This document shows positions 6,933 to 14,614 of a stretch of DNA of 15,479 nt, in pieces. Source of the stretch: an uncultured Eubacteriales bacterium (GTDB lineage Bacteria > Bacillota > Clostridia > Oscillospirales > Oscillospiraceae); NCBI GenBank assembly GCA_900554705.1, contig USIH01000034.1, forward strand, positions 1 to 15,479, written 5' to 3'. Both the position numbers and the translations under genes were made by a program. The stretch's first letter is position 1, and every line of letters begins with the position of its first letter. The notes beneath the pieces are model-generated. The model made no database searches and was not told where the DNA came from. It saw only the letters and a program-made list of their open reading frames with translations.

Positions 6933-7781
6933 TCATCCTTTCACGGAACCGGCGGTCATGCCGTTGACAATGTGCTTCGAGAGACAGAAGTAGAGAATGA
7001 CGATCGGCACGGCGATGAAGACCGAACCGGCGGCAAACCGCGCAAAGTGCGTCTCGGGCAGGCTGAACAGGCCGACCGCGACCGTCCAAAGCTCGCGATC
7101 CTTCAGCAGCAGCTTCGGCAACAGCACGTCGCTCCACGGCCACGCGAACTGCGTCAGGCAGGTGTAGACGATCATGGGTTTGGACAGCGGCAGCGTGATG
7201 TCTGTGAAAATGCGGAGATTGGTCGCGCCGTCCAGCCGAGCCGCCTCAAAGATCGTGTTCGGGATGGAGTCGTAGTAGCCCTTTTGCAGCAGATAGCCCA
7301 TCGGAGCGGTGGAGGAATAGAGGAAGATGAGCGAGGCCAGCCGATTGACCAGCCCCAACTGCGTCATGATGATGTAGATCGCAGTCATGCCCATAAAGCC
7401 CGGGAACATACTCAGCAGCAGCGTCAGCTTTTTGATGCCGTCGCGGCCGCGGAAGCGGAAGCGCGACATCACGTAGCCGGTCAGGAGCACGAGCGCGCTT
7501 CCCAGCACGCAGCTGCAAGCCGAGACGATGAGGGTGTTAAAGAACCAGCGTTTGTAGGGATACAGACCGTTCACGTCGTCCGTAAACAGGTCGCGGAAGG
7601 TGTTGAGGCTGTATTCCTTGGGGAAAAAGCCCTTGAAATCATAGAGACTTCCCGTGCGCGAAAACGAGGAGAGCACCAGCCACAGGCACGGGAACAGGAA
7701 GATCGCAGACATCATGAGCAGCAGCGTATAGGTCACGACATGATCGGCCGCGCGGCGGGCGGAAAGACGTCTTTTTTTCAT
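6933..7781 (-). CDS. malG: Maltodextrin ABC transporter permease, MalG-like (importer 2)
   Basis: Membrane subunit of 282 aa. It has a basic N-terminus (MKKRRLSARR), a first helix at about 17-38, and the EAA loop at 179-202 (EAARLDGATNLRIFTDITLPLSKP) that contacts the ATPase. The C-terminal GMTAGSVKG tail is characteristic of MalG/MalD-type subunits. Its start overlaps the end of the MalF-like gene by 4 bases, and its stop lies 5 bases before the amylase start, so it is embedded in the operon. Context of binding protein, amylase and neopullulanase argues for maltodextrin as substrate; that part is inference. Confidence 0.94.
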   Translation of the reverse strand: MKKRRLSARRAADHVVTYTLLLMMSAIFLFPCLWLVLSSFSRTGSLYDFKGFFPKEYSLNTFRDLFTDDVNGLYPYKRWFFNTLIVSACSCVLGSALVLLTGYVMSRFRFRGRDGIKKLTLLLSMFPGFMGMTAIYIIMTQLGLVNRLASLIFLYSSTAPMGYLLQKGYYDSIPNTIFEAARLDGATNLRIFTDITLPLSKPMIVYTCLTQFAWPWSDVLLPKLLLKDRELWTVAVGLFSLPETHFARFAAGSVFIAVPIVILYFCLSKHIVNGMTAGSVKG

Positions 7782-9094
7782 TGGTAAGTATCCTCCTGCT
7801 TATATGCTGCCGAGCGGACGTAGACCAGAAGCGAGATCGTGCCGGTGATGGCAAAGATCACAAGGCTGATGGCCGCGCCGATGGAATAGTAATTGTTGTC
7901 CACGGAGAGCTTGTAGAGCCAGTTGATGAGCAGATCCGTGTCGCTTGCAAGGAAGTAGTTGCCGTAGTTCGAGATCACGCCGCTGCGCAGGAAGAAGAAA
8001 ATGCCGAAATTGTTGAAGTTTCCGACAAATTGGCTGATGAGCACCGGCGTCATGGAGAAGATCACAAACGGAAGCGTGATCTTCCGGAACTGCGTCAGGC
8101 GGGATGCGCCGTCGATGGAAGCAGCCTCGTAGAGGTCGGTATTGATGTTCGAAAGGATGCCCGTCGTCATGAGCATGATGGATGGCACCGTGATCCACGC
8201 ATTGACAAACAGGCCGATGCCCCTTGCCCACCACTTTGCCGACTGATCGGCCGTCAGGAAAAAAATGCGCATATGTCCCGCGTTTTCCAGCATCCAGTTG
8301 ATCGGGCCGGACTGCGAGAACATGAACTTAAAGCCGACCATGGTGATAAAGCCGGGAATGGCATAGGCAAGGATGGGGAAGGCGCGCCAGAACTTCGCGC
8401 CGCGCACGTTGCGCTTGTTCAGCAGCAGCGCAAGATTCAGGCCGAGGAAGAAGTTGATCACCGTGGAGGCGACCGCCCAGAGGACATTCCAGCTCAGGAT
8501 CTTCGTAAAGGTCGAGCTGATCTTGCCCAGCTGCGTGATCTTCCGCCACGCGGAGAACGACCAGTCGGCCAGCGCCGGATAGACCTTGTCGCCGCCCAGA
8601 TTGGTAAAGGCGAGCAGGATCATAAACACGATGGGCAGCACCGAGAAGATGCACACGCCGACCATGGGGATCGCAAGCGCCGTCACGTGGAACTTTTCGT
8701 CGATCGCCGTGCGCAGCGAGCGGCGGAAGGAGCGCGGGTGTCTCCCCTTTGCCACCTCGTGCGCGGTAAACGCGGCGTCACGCACGTTGGAAACATAGAG
8801 TACGGCGGCAAAGGCAAGGATAAAGATCGCCATCAGGCCGAGGATCAGCATCGTCAGGGAGTTGTCGCCCTTGATGCCCTCCCAGTTGTTCTCCACCTGC
8901 GTGCCCAAGGTAAAGAAGCCAACCAGATCGCGCGCGCCGCGCTTTACAAAATAGAGCACGAACGCCGCAAGCGACCCGAGATAAAACAGCCCCTTTACGA
9001 TCTGACCGTAGCATAGCTGCCCCAAGCCCATGACAAGCATGGAAAGGCGCGCCTGCCACGGTGCCGTGCGGAGGAAAGAGGTCTTCTCTTTCAT
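7778..9094 (-). CDS. malF: Maltodextrin ABC transporter permease, MalF/MalC-like (importer 2)
   Basis: Membrane subunit of 438 aa with the layout of Gram-positive MalC. The N-terminal region contains a hydrophobic hairpin (GLGQLCYGQIVKGLFYLGSL, about 23-42) and a second hydrophobic segment (80-100). A linker follows, then the permease core from about 136, with the EAA loop at 323-342 (EAASIDGASRLTQFRKITLP). I chose the ATG at 9094, preceded by GGGGTGA at 5 nt. An in-frame GTG at 9103 would add MRD but has no ribosome site before it. It ends with a 4-base overlap on the MalG-like gene. The best-supported partner for the ATP-hydrolysing step is the ATPase at 4083-5186. Confidence 0.93.
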   Translation of the reverse strand: MKEKTSFLRTAPWQARLSMLVMGLGQLCYGQIVKGLFYLGSLAAFVLYFVKRGARDLVGFFTLGTQVENNWEGIKGDNSLTMLILGLMAIFILAFAAVLYVSNVRDAAFTAHEVAKGRHPRSFRRSLRTAIDEKFHVTALAIPMVGVCIFSVLPIVFMILLAFTNLGGDKVYPALADWSFSAWRKITQLGKISSTFTKILSWNVLWAVASTVINFFLGLNLALLLNKRNVRGAKFWRAFPILAYAIPGFITMVGFKFMFSQSGPINWMLENAGHMRIFFLTADQSAKWWARGIGLFVNAWITVPSIMLMTTGILSNINTDLYEAASIDGASRLTQFRKITLPFVIFSMTPVLISQFVGNFNNFGIFFFLRSGVISNYGNYFLASDTDLLINWLYKLSVDNNYYSIGAAISLVIFAITGTISLLVYVRSAAYKQEDTYQ

Positions 9095-9109
9095 ATCCCT
9101 CACCCCGTT

Positions 9110-10597
9110 TTAGGCCAGTGTATTGATCGCGTCCAAAATCTGCTCCACCAGACGATCCAGACCCGCTTGGATCTTCTCCTGCGTGTCATAGAGCGTCGCC
9201 TCGCCGCGCGCCGTGCGGTAAGGATCCGTGGCAAGGTCTATCAGGAAGGATTCCGCCGGCGTCCAGATCTGCCCGACCTCCGTAATGGCGGGCATGACGC
9301 TGATATAGCCGCTGTTGAGCCGGTCGAAGAGAATGCCGACGGTCGGGTCGGTCTGCGCGACCTTCTTTGCGGCGTCCTCGCGTGCCGGTGCGATGCCGAG
9401 CGCCGCGTTTCGCTTGATCGCCTGCTCATAGGAGGTGGCAAACTCGATGAAGGCCAGCGACGCGTTCGGGCACTTGGTATAGGCGGACATACCGTAGCCG
9501 TTCATGCCGCCCATCATGACCGTCTCGACGGTCAGTTCGTCCATGTTCGTAATGGTGTCCTGCCAGCTGTCGCTCGTCAGATCGCAGCTGACGGGCAGGC
9601 GCGGCACGGGAACCATCTTCAGGTCGGCGACTGCCGTTTCCTCCGTCCAGTTGCCCGTTGCGACCATGCTGCGGATGAACATACGGTAGACATCCGGCGT
9701 GGTGATGGTGCAGAGCATCGTGCGGTCTGCGAGGTACTGATACGACGCGGAGGTGAAGGTCTTGTCGAGCACCTCCGTGTTGTCCATCAGCTCTGCCCAT
9801 TGCAGGATCATCTGCGCGCCCTTGGCGGCCTCGCCCTTATTCAGGCCGATGTCCTTTGCGTCCGTCCCGTTGCTGCCGAAGATGTAAGCGCCGTAAGTGA
9901 AGAGATAGCCGGACATGAAGTACGTGTCCACCAGCTCGTCGAGATAGCCGTACTGCGTCTTGCCGCCGTTCTCCTTCACGTCCTTGGAATAGGCATAGAG
10001 CGCCGTGTAGGTCTCGAAGAAGTCCGGCGTGCCGTTGCCGTTAACATCCCACGTCTCCTGCCAGTTGTCCGGCAGGCTGGACTCGATGTAGTAGAGCATA
10101 CCGGACTGGACGTTGAGCGGGACGCCGCAGTAGTAGGTCTTCCCGTTATACTCCATGCGGTAAGCGTCCCACGCCGTCTGCGGGATCTGCTCGAAGCATT
10201 CCATCCGGTCTACCGGCAGGGGCAGCATATGCTGCTTGGTCGCGTATTTCATCAGAATGTCGTTCGCCTGATACCAGACGTCCGGCCCGTAGCCGTAAGG
10301 GCCGTCGGTCGCGAGGTCGCTGTACTGGTCGGCGTTGAGCCGCTCGGCACGAATGCCCTGATCGGCGTAGGCGGCGTTGAAGGCGTCGATCAGCTCGTCA
10401 ACATAGCCCAGCTCGACCGCCGTGTCGTTCTCCAGCACCTTTACCACGGCGCCCTGCTCCAGTTCACCGGTAAAGCGCGCCATGACGGGATCGTCGCTCG
10501 AAACCTCGGGCGTCTTCGTTTTCTCCTGCTTGCCGCAGCCGGCAAACAGCGCGACGATCAGAGAAAGTACGAGCAGCAAAGAGATCCGTTTTTTCAT
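9110..10597 (-). CDS. malE: Maltodextrin-binding lipoprotein, MalE-like (importer 2)
   Basis: Family 1 solute-binding protein, 495 aa, somewhat longer than usual (about 400-450). The signal peptide ends in lipobox FAGC (Cys21), followed by a polar tether to about residue 36. The mature fold has the DELIDAFNAAYADQG element near 67-81 and the GPDVWYQANDILMKYA stretch (104-119), as in maltose-type binding proteins. Residues 184-195 form an EF-hand-like loop, DVNGNGTPDFFE, with acidic or polar residues at positions 1, 3, 5, 7, 9 and 12, so calcium binding is plausible. Its AAGGAGGAG site lies inside the last codons of the neopullulanase-like gene, 3 bases separating the two genes, which implies tight coupling. 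Maltodextrin ligand is inferred from context. Confidence 0.93.
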   Translation of the reverse strand: MKKRISLLLVLSLIVALFAGCGKQEKTKTPEVSSDDPVMARFTGELEQGAVVKVLENDTAVELGYVDELIDAFNAAYADQGIRAERLNADQYSDLATDGPYGYGPDVWYQANDILMKYATKQHMLPLPVDRMECFEQIPQTAWDAYRMEYNGKTYYCGVPLNVQSGMLYYIESSLPDNWQETWDVNGNGTPDFFETYTALYAYSKDVKENGGKTQYGYLDELVDTYFMSGYLFTYGAYIFGSNGTDAKDIGLNKGEAAKGAQMILQWAELMDNTEVLDKTFTSASYQYLADRTMLCTITTPDVYRMFIRSMVATGNWTEETAVADLKMVPVPRLPVSCDLTSDSWQDTITNMDELTVETVMMGGMNGYGMSAYTKCPNASLAFIEFATSYEQAIKRNAALGIAPAREDAAKKVAQTDPTVGILFDRLNSGYISVMPAITEVGQIWTPAESFLIDLATDPYRTARGEATLYDTQEKIQAGLDRLVEQILDAINTLA

Positions 10598-10600
10598 TTT

Positions 10601-12259
10601 TTATTCTCCTCCTTGAATTTCTTCGATACGGAACGCGTAGGGCGCAAGCGCGCCGCGCGCTTTTGACGTTACGTTGGCGATCAGCAGGGCGCTTCCCTCC
10701 GGCGCGCTGCGGCGCAGCGTGACGATGCCGTCGCGCTCCTCGGCGGAGAAGCCGCCGCGGGACAGCGCGGGCGTCTTTTTCAGACGGGCGAGGCGTCCGA
10801 TGAGGTCGTGCGTCTCATGATCCCAGTGCGTCTGCTCCCAGTCGAAGCAGCGGCGGCAGTCGGGGTCATAGCCGCCCGCGATGCCGATCTCGTCGCCGTA
10901 GTAGACGCACGGTATGCCGGGAAAGAAGAAGCAGACGGCGGCGGCCAAGCGGTACTTTTCCGCGTTTCCGCCGACGCGGGTCAAAAACCGGTCGGTGTCG
11001 TGACTGTCGAGCAGGTTGAGCTGCTTCTGCGCAGCCGCGACATTGTTCCGGTGGTAGAGCGCAAGCAGGCGGTCGCAAAACTCCGTCGGCGTCTCCGTTT
11101 CAAAGGCGAGCAGATCCATGCAGGCCTTGCTCAGCGCATAGTTCATCAGGCCGTCATATTCGTCGCCGTTCAGGCTGCGCTCCGCGCGGTGCCAATCCTC
11201 GCCGATGATAATCGCATCGGGCTTTGCCGCGATGACCGAACGGCGGAACGCCCGCAGGAAGCTGTGCGACAGCTCGTCGGAAACGTCCAGCCGCCACCCG
11301 TCTGCATCAAACTCCCGCAGCCAATAAGCACCGACCTGCGCAAAATAGTCGATGACCTGTGGGTGCATCGTGTTGAGCTTCGGCATATACGGCACGTCGG
11401 CAAAGGTGCGGTAATTTCGGCGCGAAAAATCCGGACGGTCTCCGTCGATAAAGAACCAGTCGTAATAGGGCGACTTCCGCCCGTTCTCCGCCACGTCCTG
11501 AAAGAACGGGTGCGTATGGGAGCAGTGGTTGAACACACCGTCGAGCATCACACGGATATCCAGCGCGTGCGCGCGCTCGATGAGTGTTCGCAGCGCCTCG
11601 TTGCCGCCCAAGTGCGGATCGACGCGGCGGTAATCCTCGATGTCATAGTGATGGTTCGACGGCGAGCAAAAAACCGGATTGAGGTAGATCAGGCCGACGC
11701 CGAGCGCCTTGAGATACGGCAGCTTTTCCGTGATGCCCGCAAGGTCGCCGCCGCAGAAGGTCTTCGGGTGCGGCTTTGCGCCCCACGCGGCGTTGACGTA
11801 GGAAAGGTCGCGGTCGCGGCTGCCGATATGGAAACGATCGGGGAAGATCTGGTAGGCGACGGCGGTCTTTACCCATTCTGGCACACGCGGCATCTCCTCC
11901 GGGAAGATCGAGGTATACTGGAAATAGGAGAAAAAACTCAGCGTATGGTCAAAGATGCGCGTCAGACCGTCTTCGGAGAGAAAGCAGCGCTCCCCCGCTT
12001 GATCGGTCAGGCAAAACAGATAAGCAAAGCGGGTATCCGTCAGTTCAACGTCAACGCCGTAATAGTCAAATTCACTTCCGGAACCGAGCAACCGCATGGG
12101 CACGTCTTTTCGCTCGTGCCATTTGAACTTGTTGCAGCAGTAGATCAGCTCCGCTTTCTTCAGATCTCCGTGCGCGGCGCGCAGCCGGAGGTGCATTCGC
12201 CCGTCGAGCGGGCAAGCATCCACCGTGCCGGGGACGTGCAGGATCGCGGTGGTATTCAT
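10601..12259 (-). CDS. Neopullulanase / cyclomaltodextrinase-like GH13 enzyme (cytoplasmic)
   Basis: Intracellular hydrolase, 552 aa, no signal peptide. The first 120 residues fit a CBM34-type beta domain (FKWHERKDVPMRLLGSGSEF), which forms dimers in this group. The barrel has region I DGVFNH (240-245), region V MPKLN (292-296, the mark of the GH13_20 neopullulanase group), region II GWRLDVSDE with nucleophile Asp325, region III IIGEDW with acid/base Glu354, and region IV LLDSHDTDR with Asp421. All catalytic residues are present. Members hydrolyse maltodextrins, cyclodextrins and sometimes pullulan inside the cell. AAAGGA lies 7 nt before the ATG. First gene of the operon, so it should be induced together with maltodextrin uptake. 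Which of neopullulanase, cyclomaltodextrinase or maltogenic amylase fits best cannot be settled from sequence. Confidence 0.95.
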   Translation of the reverse strand: MNTTAILHVPGTVDACPLDGRMHLRLRAAHGDLKKAELIYCCNKFKWHERKDVPMRLLGSGSEFDYYGVDVELTDTRFAYLFCLTDQAGERCFLSEDGLTRIFDHTLSFFSYFQYTSIFPEEMPRVPEWVKTAVAYQIFPDRFHIGSRDRDLSYVNAAWGAKPHPKTFCGGDLAGITEKLPYLKALGVGLIYLNPVFCSPSNHHYDIEDYRRVDPHLGGNEALRTLIERAHALDIRVMLDGVFNHCSHTHPFFQDVAENGRKSPYYDWFFIDGDRPDFSRRNYRTFADVPYMPKLNTMHPQVIDYFAQVGAYWLREFDADGWRLDVSDELSHSFLRAFRRSVIAAKPDAIIIGEDWHRAERSLNGDEYDGLMNYALSKACMDLLAFETETPTEFCDRLLALYHRNNVAAAQKQLNLLDSHDTDRFLTRVGGNAEKYRLAAAVCFFFPGIPCVYYGDEIGIAGGYDPDCRRCFDWEQTHWDHETHDLIGRLARLKKTPALSRGGFSAEERDGIVTLRRSAPEGSALLIANVTSKARGALAPYAFRIEEIQGGE

Positions 12260-12293
12260 AGGCCGTTCCTTTCAGTGAATGGGTCTGCCGCGC

Positions 12294-12322
12294 TTGACAG
12301 CCCGTCGGAAATTTGTTATCAT
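12294..12322 (+). promoter_or_regulatory. Strong sigma-A promoter of the divergent LacI-type gene
   Basis: TTGACA (12294-12299), 17-bp spacer, TATCAT (12317-12322): a near-ideal match. Transcription should begin at about 12329-12330, right at the ATG of the regulator gene. I could not find an equally good promoter for the leftward operon in the 69-bp intergenic space, nor a clear palindromic operator. Confidence 0.8.
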
Positions 12323-12328
12323 GGGGAT

Positions 12329-13144
12329 ATGGAACAGAAACGTGTGACAATCAAAGATATTGCCGCGGCTTGCGGCGTCTCCACCGCTACGGTGTCTTAT
12401 GTGCTCAACGACACGCCGTCGCAGAGCATTCGGGAAGAGACCAAGCGGCGCATTTGGCATTACGCCAATCTGATGGGGTACGTCTCGAGCCATAACGCAC
12501 GTGCGCTTGCCAAGGGACGCACCGGTTTTTTCGGTGTTTACCTGCCGCAAGGGTGTGACGGTGTCGGCGCGCAGCTCTTGCGGGAGCTTGCGCAGGTCTT
12601 GCAGGAGCGGGAGGTCTGCCTCCTGCTGCTCACGGACGACTGCACGCAAAAGCAGTGCACGGTGGCGGACGCCATTTTGACCCTCGGCGTCAGCGTGGAA
12701 GAGTTCCGCGCGGTCGCGGAGTGCAACTACATCCCCGTGCTCTGTCTGGAGGGGCAGATCGACGACAGTCTGTTTTACAGCTTCTGCCTCGATCCGGACG
12801 CGCTCGCCGCGCGGGCGCGCGAATACGGCGGCCGCGACCGCGTCGTCCTGCTTGCGCCGCCCTCGCGGTGCGCACCGCTGCAAGCGCTGCTTGCGCGCAG
12901 CTACGCGCGCTGCCTCGACCCGCAGGAGGCGCTGTCGCTCCCCGTGCGGGACGACACCGTCTACCTGACGACCGACGCGCTGGCGCAGGCCGTGCTGGAG
13001 GCGCGGGGCGGACTTTGCTGCCGGATGGGTTCCGAGGCGTTTCCTCTGCCGCTGCGGCGCTATGCCGAGGTCGTCGCCGACATGGCGCTCTGTGCCATCC
13101 ATCGTGAAGGCCAGCCGGAGGAGCACTTCATCCGGATCAAATGA
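12329..13144 (+). CDS. Short LacI-family regulator, probable local maltodextrin regulator
   Basis: The 271-aa protein has an intact helix-turn-helix at about 6-26 (VTIKDIAAACGVSTATVSYV) and a hinge helix at about 56-66 (NARALAKGRTG). The effector domain is shortened: about 200 residues instead of the usual 270-280, with conserved-looking first-lobe pieces (FFGVYLPQ, ILTLGVSVEEF, IPVLCLEGQIDD) and a reduced second lobe. The ATG at 12329 coincides with the predicted transcription start, so the message may be leaderless. GTG at 12344, aligning with the MTIKD start of the left-end LacI, is the alternative. It is divergent from the amylase/importer 2 operon, suggesting it controls that operon, and perhaps the surface lipoprotein through the operator at 14531-14550. 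Family certain; target and effector inferred. Confidence 0.9.
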   Translation: MEQKRVTIKDIAAACGVSTATVSYVLNDTPSQSIREETKRRIWHYANLMGYVSSHNARALAKGRTGFFGVYLPQGCDGVGAQLLRELAQVLQEREVCLLLLTDDCTQKQCTVADAILTLGVSVEEFRAVAECNYIPVLCLEGQIDDSLFYSFCLDPDALAARAREYGGRDRVVLLAPPSRCAPLQALLARSYARCLDPQEALSLPVRDDTVYLTTDALAQAVLEARGGLCCRMGSEAFPLPLRRYAEVVADMALCAIHREGQPEEHFIRIK

Positions 13145-13150
13145 AACAAA

Positions 13151-13185
13151 GGGAGCTGCCGCAAAAACATTTTGCAGCAGCTCCC
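13151..13185. terminator. Bidirectional terminator between convergent genes
   Basis: A 16-bp inverted repeat (GGGAGCTGCCGCAAAA / TTTTGCAGCAGCTCCC, one mismatch) with a 3-nt loop lies between the LacI stop and the stop of the surface lipoprotein gene. It is flanked by TTTTCGTTATT on the plus side and TTTGTTTCATTT on the minus side, so it can end transcripts from both sides. Confidence 0.9.
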
Positions 13186-13196
13186 GCTGCTTTTCG

Positions 13197-14489
13197 TTAT
13201 TCTACCGTGACCGCGCCGGTCGCGGGATCGAGCGTGATGGTGTAGGAGCCGGGATCGACCATGATGTTGTCGCCGGACTCGGTGCCGTACCAGAACTCGT
13301 TGGCAACGCGGCCGCCGCAGCCGTAGGCGACCTTAAAGGCGACCTTGCCTTCCGACCAGTCGGCGGTGTCCTTGTCGGTGAAATCGACCGTCAGGACATA
13401 CTTGCCGTCCTTTTCCTGCATGGCAAAAGCGGTGTTGTCCGCGTTGGCATCCGCTGCCCAGCCCTGATTTCCGCAGGTGCCGACAACATAGTATGCGGGC
13501 TTCTCGGCAACGATGTCGCCCTTGAGCTGCGGAACACCGTCCACCAGTTCAAGCTCGATGAAGAACATATAGTGTCCTTCGTCCAGCGTGATGTTTTTGC
13601 TGTTGTTCTCGGAGCTGTACCAGGCCTCGGTCGCGGCATTCTTGATGCCGAACTCGCCGCCGCCTTCGGGGACGTCGGCCTCGCAGTACCAAATGAGGTC
13701 TTCGCCGTTGCGCTTCATGTCCTGACCTGCCCAATCATTGAAGGAGGCCCAGAGCTTCATGTCATACTTGATCTCCGCAGGAGCGTCGGCATCGCCGATG
13801 CGCTCGCAGTAGAGCTTGCACAGGGAGAGTGTCTCCGCGTCGGTCTTCAGGGTCAGGCGATACTTGCCGTCCGCGCCGACCTTAATGTTCGTGCCGGAGT
13901 CAAATGCGTTTTCACCGCCGGAGAGGACGGCGTTCTCTCCCTGATCGGCCAGCATGGCAGCATCGATGGACGCCGTATCGTCCCATACGTATCCTTCGCC
14001 GATCACGGCGATCTTGAACTCGTCGCCCTTGAAGAGGTTCAGTTCGATGGAGAAGGTGTTAAACTCGCCGTCCACCTTCTGCAGCAGGTAGTCGTCCTGC
14101 GGCCAGACCTTGCCCCACGCGTTGTCGGGGTAGTAACGCAGAGAACCGGCGATCATCCAGGGGCGATTGTCCTCTACGGAGGACTGCCATGCCACGAACA
14201 CGGAGGTGTCCTCGGTGATGGGCGCAGTGGCATCGAATGGGATCAGGAGCGCGGGCGTCGCGTAGTAGCCCTGAATGATGTAGCCTTCACGGGTCAGCTC
14301 GGGCATTTCGAGCGTCTTGCCGTCTTCTACCTCGATCTCCTGCAGAACGGTAACGCCGTCGGCGTCATACAGGGAGACCTTCCACGTTTTGGCCTCGGGT
14401 GTCTTTTCCTTCTTTGAGCAAGCCGCCGCGAAGACAAGAGCGACGATCAAGAGGCTTGCGCATAGGATGCGGAGCATACGCTTTTTCAT
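13197..14489 (-). CDS. Surface lipoprotein with InlB-type repeat and SusE/SusF-like modules, putative starch-binding protein
   Basis: The 430-aa exported lipoprotein has signal residues 1-23, lipobox AAAC and Cys24. Residues 36-102 match the Listeria-Bacteroides (InlB B) repeat: LYDADGVTVLQEIEVEDGKTL, then P-x-L-x-R-E-G-Y and VFVAW. Three beta-rich, aromatic-rich stretches follow: about 110-232 (WMIAGSLRYYP...), 238-328 (MKLWASFNDWAGQDM), 330-430 (YYVVGTCGNQGW...). The WMIAGS and YYVVGTCGNQGW openings resemble the carbohydrate-binding SusE/SusF modules of Bacteroidetes and related modules in gut Firmicutes starch proteins. No enzymatic motif is present. The start has AGAGGAGG 7 nt upstream. 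It forms its own transcription unit, with operator and terminator. A role in holding starch at the cell surface is inferred from modules and neighbours. Confidence 0.85.
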   Translation of the reverse strand: MKKRMLRILCASLLIVALVFAAACSKKEKTPEAKTWKVSLYDADGVTVLQEIEVEDGKTLEMPELTREGYIIQGYYATPALLIPFDATAPITEDTSVFVAWQSSVEDNRPWMIAGSLRYYPDNAWGKVWPQDDYLLQKVDGEFNTFSIELNLFKGDEFKIAVIGEGYVWDDTASIDAAMLADQGENAVLSGGENAFDSGTNIKVGADGKYRLTLKTDAETLSLCKLYCERIGDADAPAEIKYDMKLWASFNDWAGQDMKRNGEDLIWYCEADVPEGGGEFGIKNAATEAWYSSENNSKNITLDEGHYMFFIELELVDGVPQLKGDIVAEKPAYYVVGTCGNQGWAADANADNTAFAMQEKDGKYVLTVDFTDKDTADWSEGKVAFKVAYGCGGRVANEFWYGTESGDNIMVDPGSYTITLDPATGAVTVE

Positions 14490-14530
14490 AATTTTCCTCC
14501 TCTAAGAAATAAAATCCTTGCTATTTCTAC

Positions 14531-14550
14531 GAACTTAACCGCTTAAGTTC
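14531..14550. promoter_or_regulatory. LacI-family operator at the surface lipoprotein promoter
   Basis: GAACTTAACCGCTTAAGTTC is a 20-bp palindrome matching in 9 of 10 positions per half, with the central CG of LacI-family operators. It spans about +1 to +20 of the predicted transcript, so a bound repressor would block initiation. Its half-site (GAACTTAA) differs from that of the palindrome at 3905-3920 (TTGGAA). Confidence 0.85.
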
Positions 14551-14556
14551 ACTTTC

Positions 14557-14585
14557 ATTATATTTTCCCCGCAGCGTAAAGTCAA
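14557..14585 (-). promoter_or_regulatory. Strong sigma-A promoter of the surface lipoprotein gene
   Basis: Minus strand: TTGACT (14585-14580), 17-bp spacer, TATAAT (14562-14557), with predicted start near 14550. Near-consensus strength, fitting a highly expressed surface protein kept off by the overlapping operator. Confidence 0.88.
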
Positions 14586-14614
14586 TAAGTGCTTCTTCCC
14601 CGTCCCATTTTTTG

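Noticed and set aside
6928..7143. Upstream extension of the amylase frame to 7143
   Set aside because: It overlaps the MalG-like gene and would put 72 Arg-rich residues before an obvious lipoprotein signal peptide. The ATG at 6927 has a proper ribosome site.
9167..10666. 499-codon plus-strand reading frame opposite the maltodextrin-binding lipoprotein
   Set aside because: It arises from GC-rich codon bias on the complementary strand. The minus-strand gene has a signal peptide, lipobox and ribosome site.
10808..12328. Extension of the plus-strand LacI reading frame upstream to 10808
   Set aside because: The extra 507 codons are antisense to the neopullulanase-like gene. LacI homology starts at the helix-turn-helix after 12329, and a strong promoter lies at 12294-12322.
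12272..13126. 284-codon minus-strand frame opposite the short LacI gene
   Set aside because: The plus-strand product has a clear LacI DNA-binding domain; this frame has none and would remove the intergenic control region.
13062..14417. 451-codon plus-strand frame opposite the surface lipoprotein
   Set aside because: The minus-strand product has a signal peptide, lipobox and recognisable modules; the plus frame crosses the terminator at 13151-13185.
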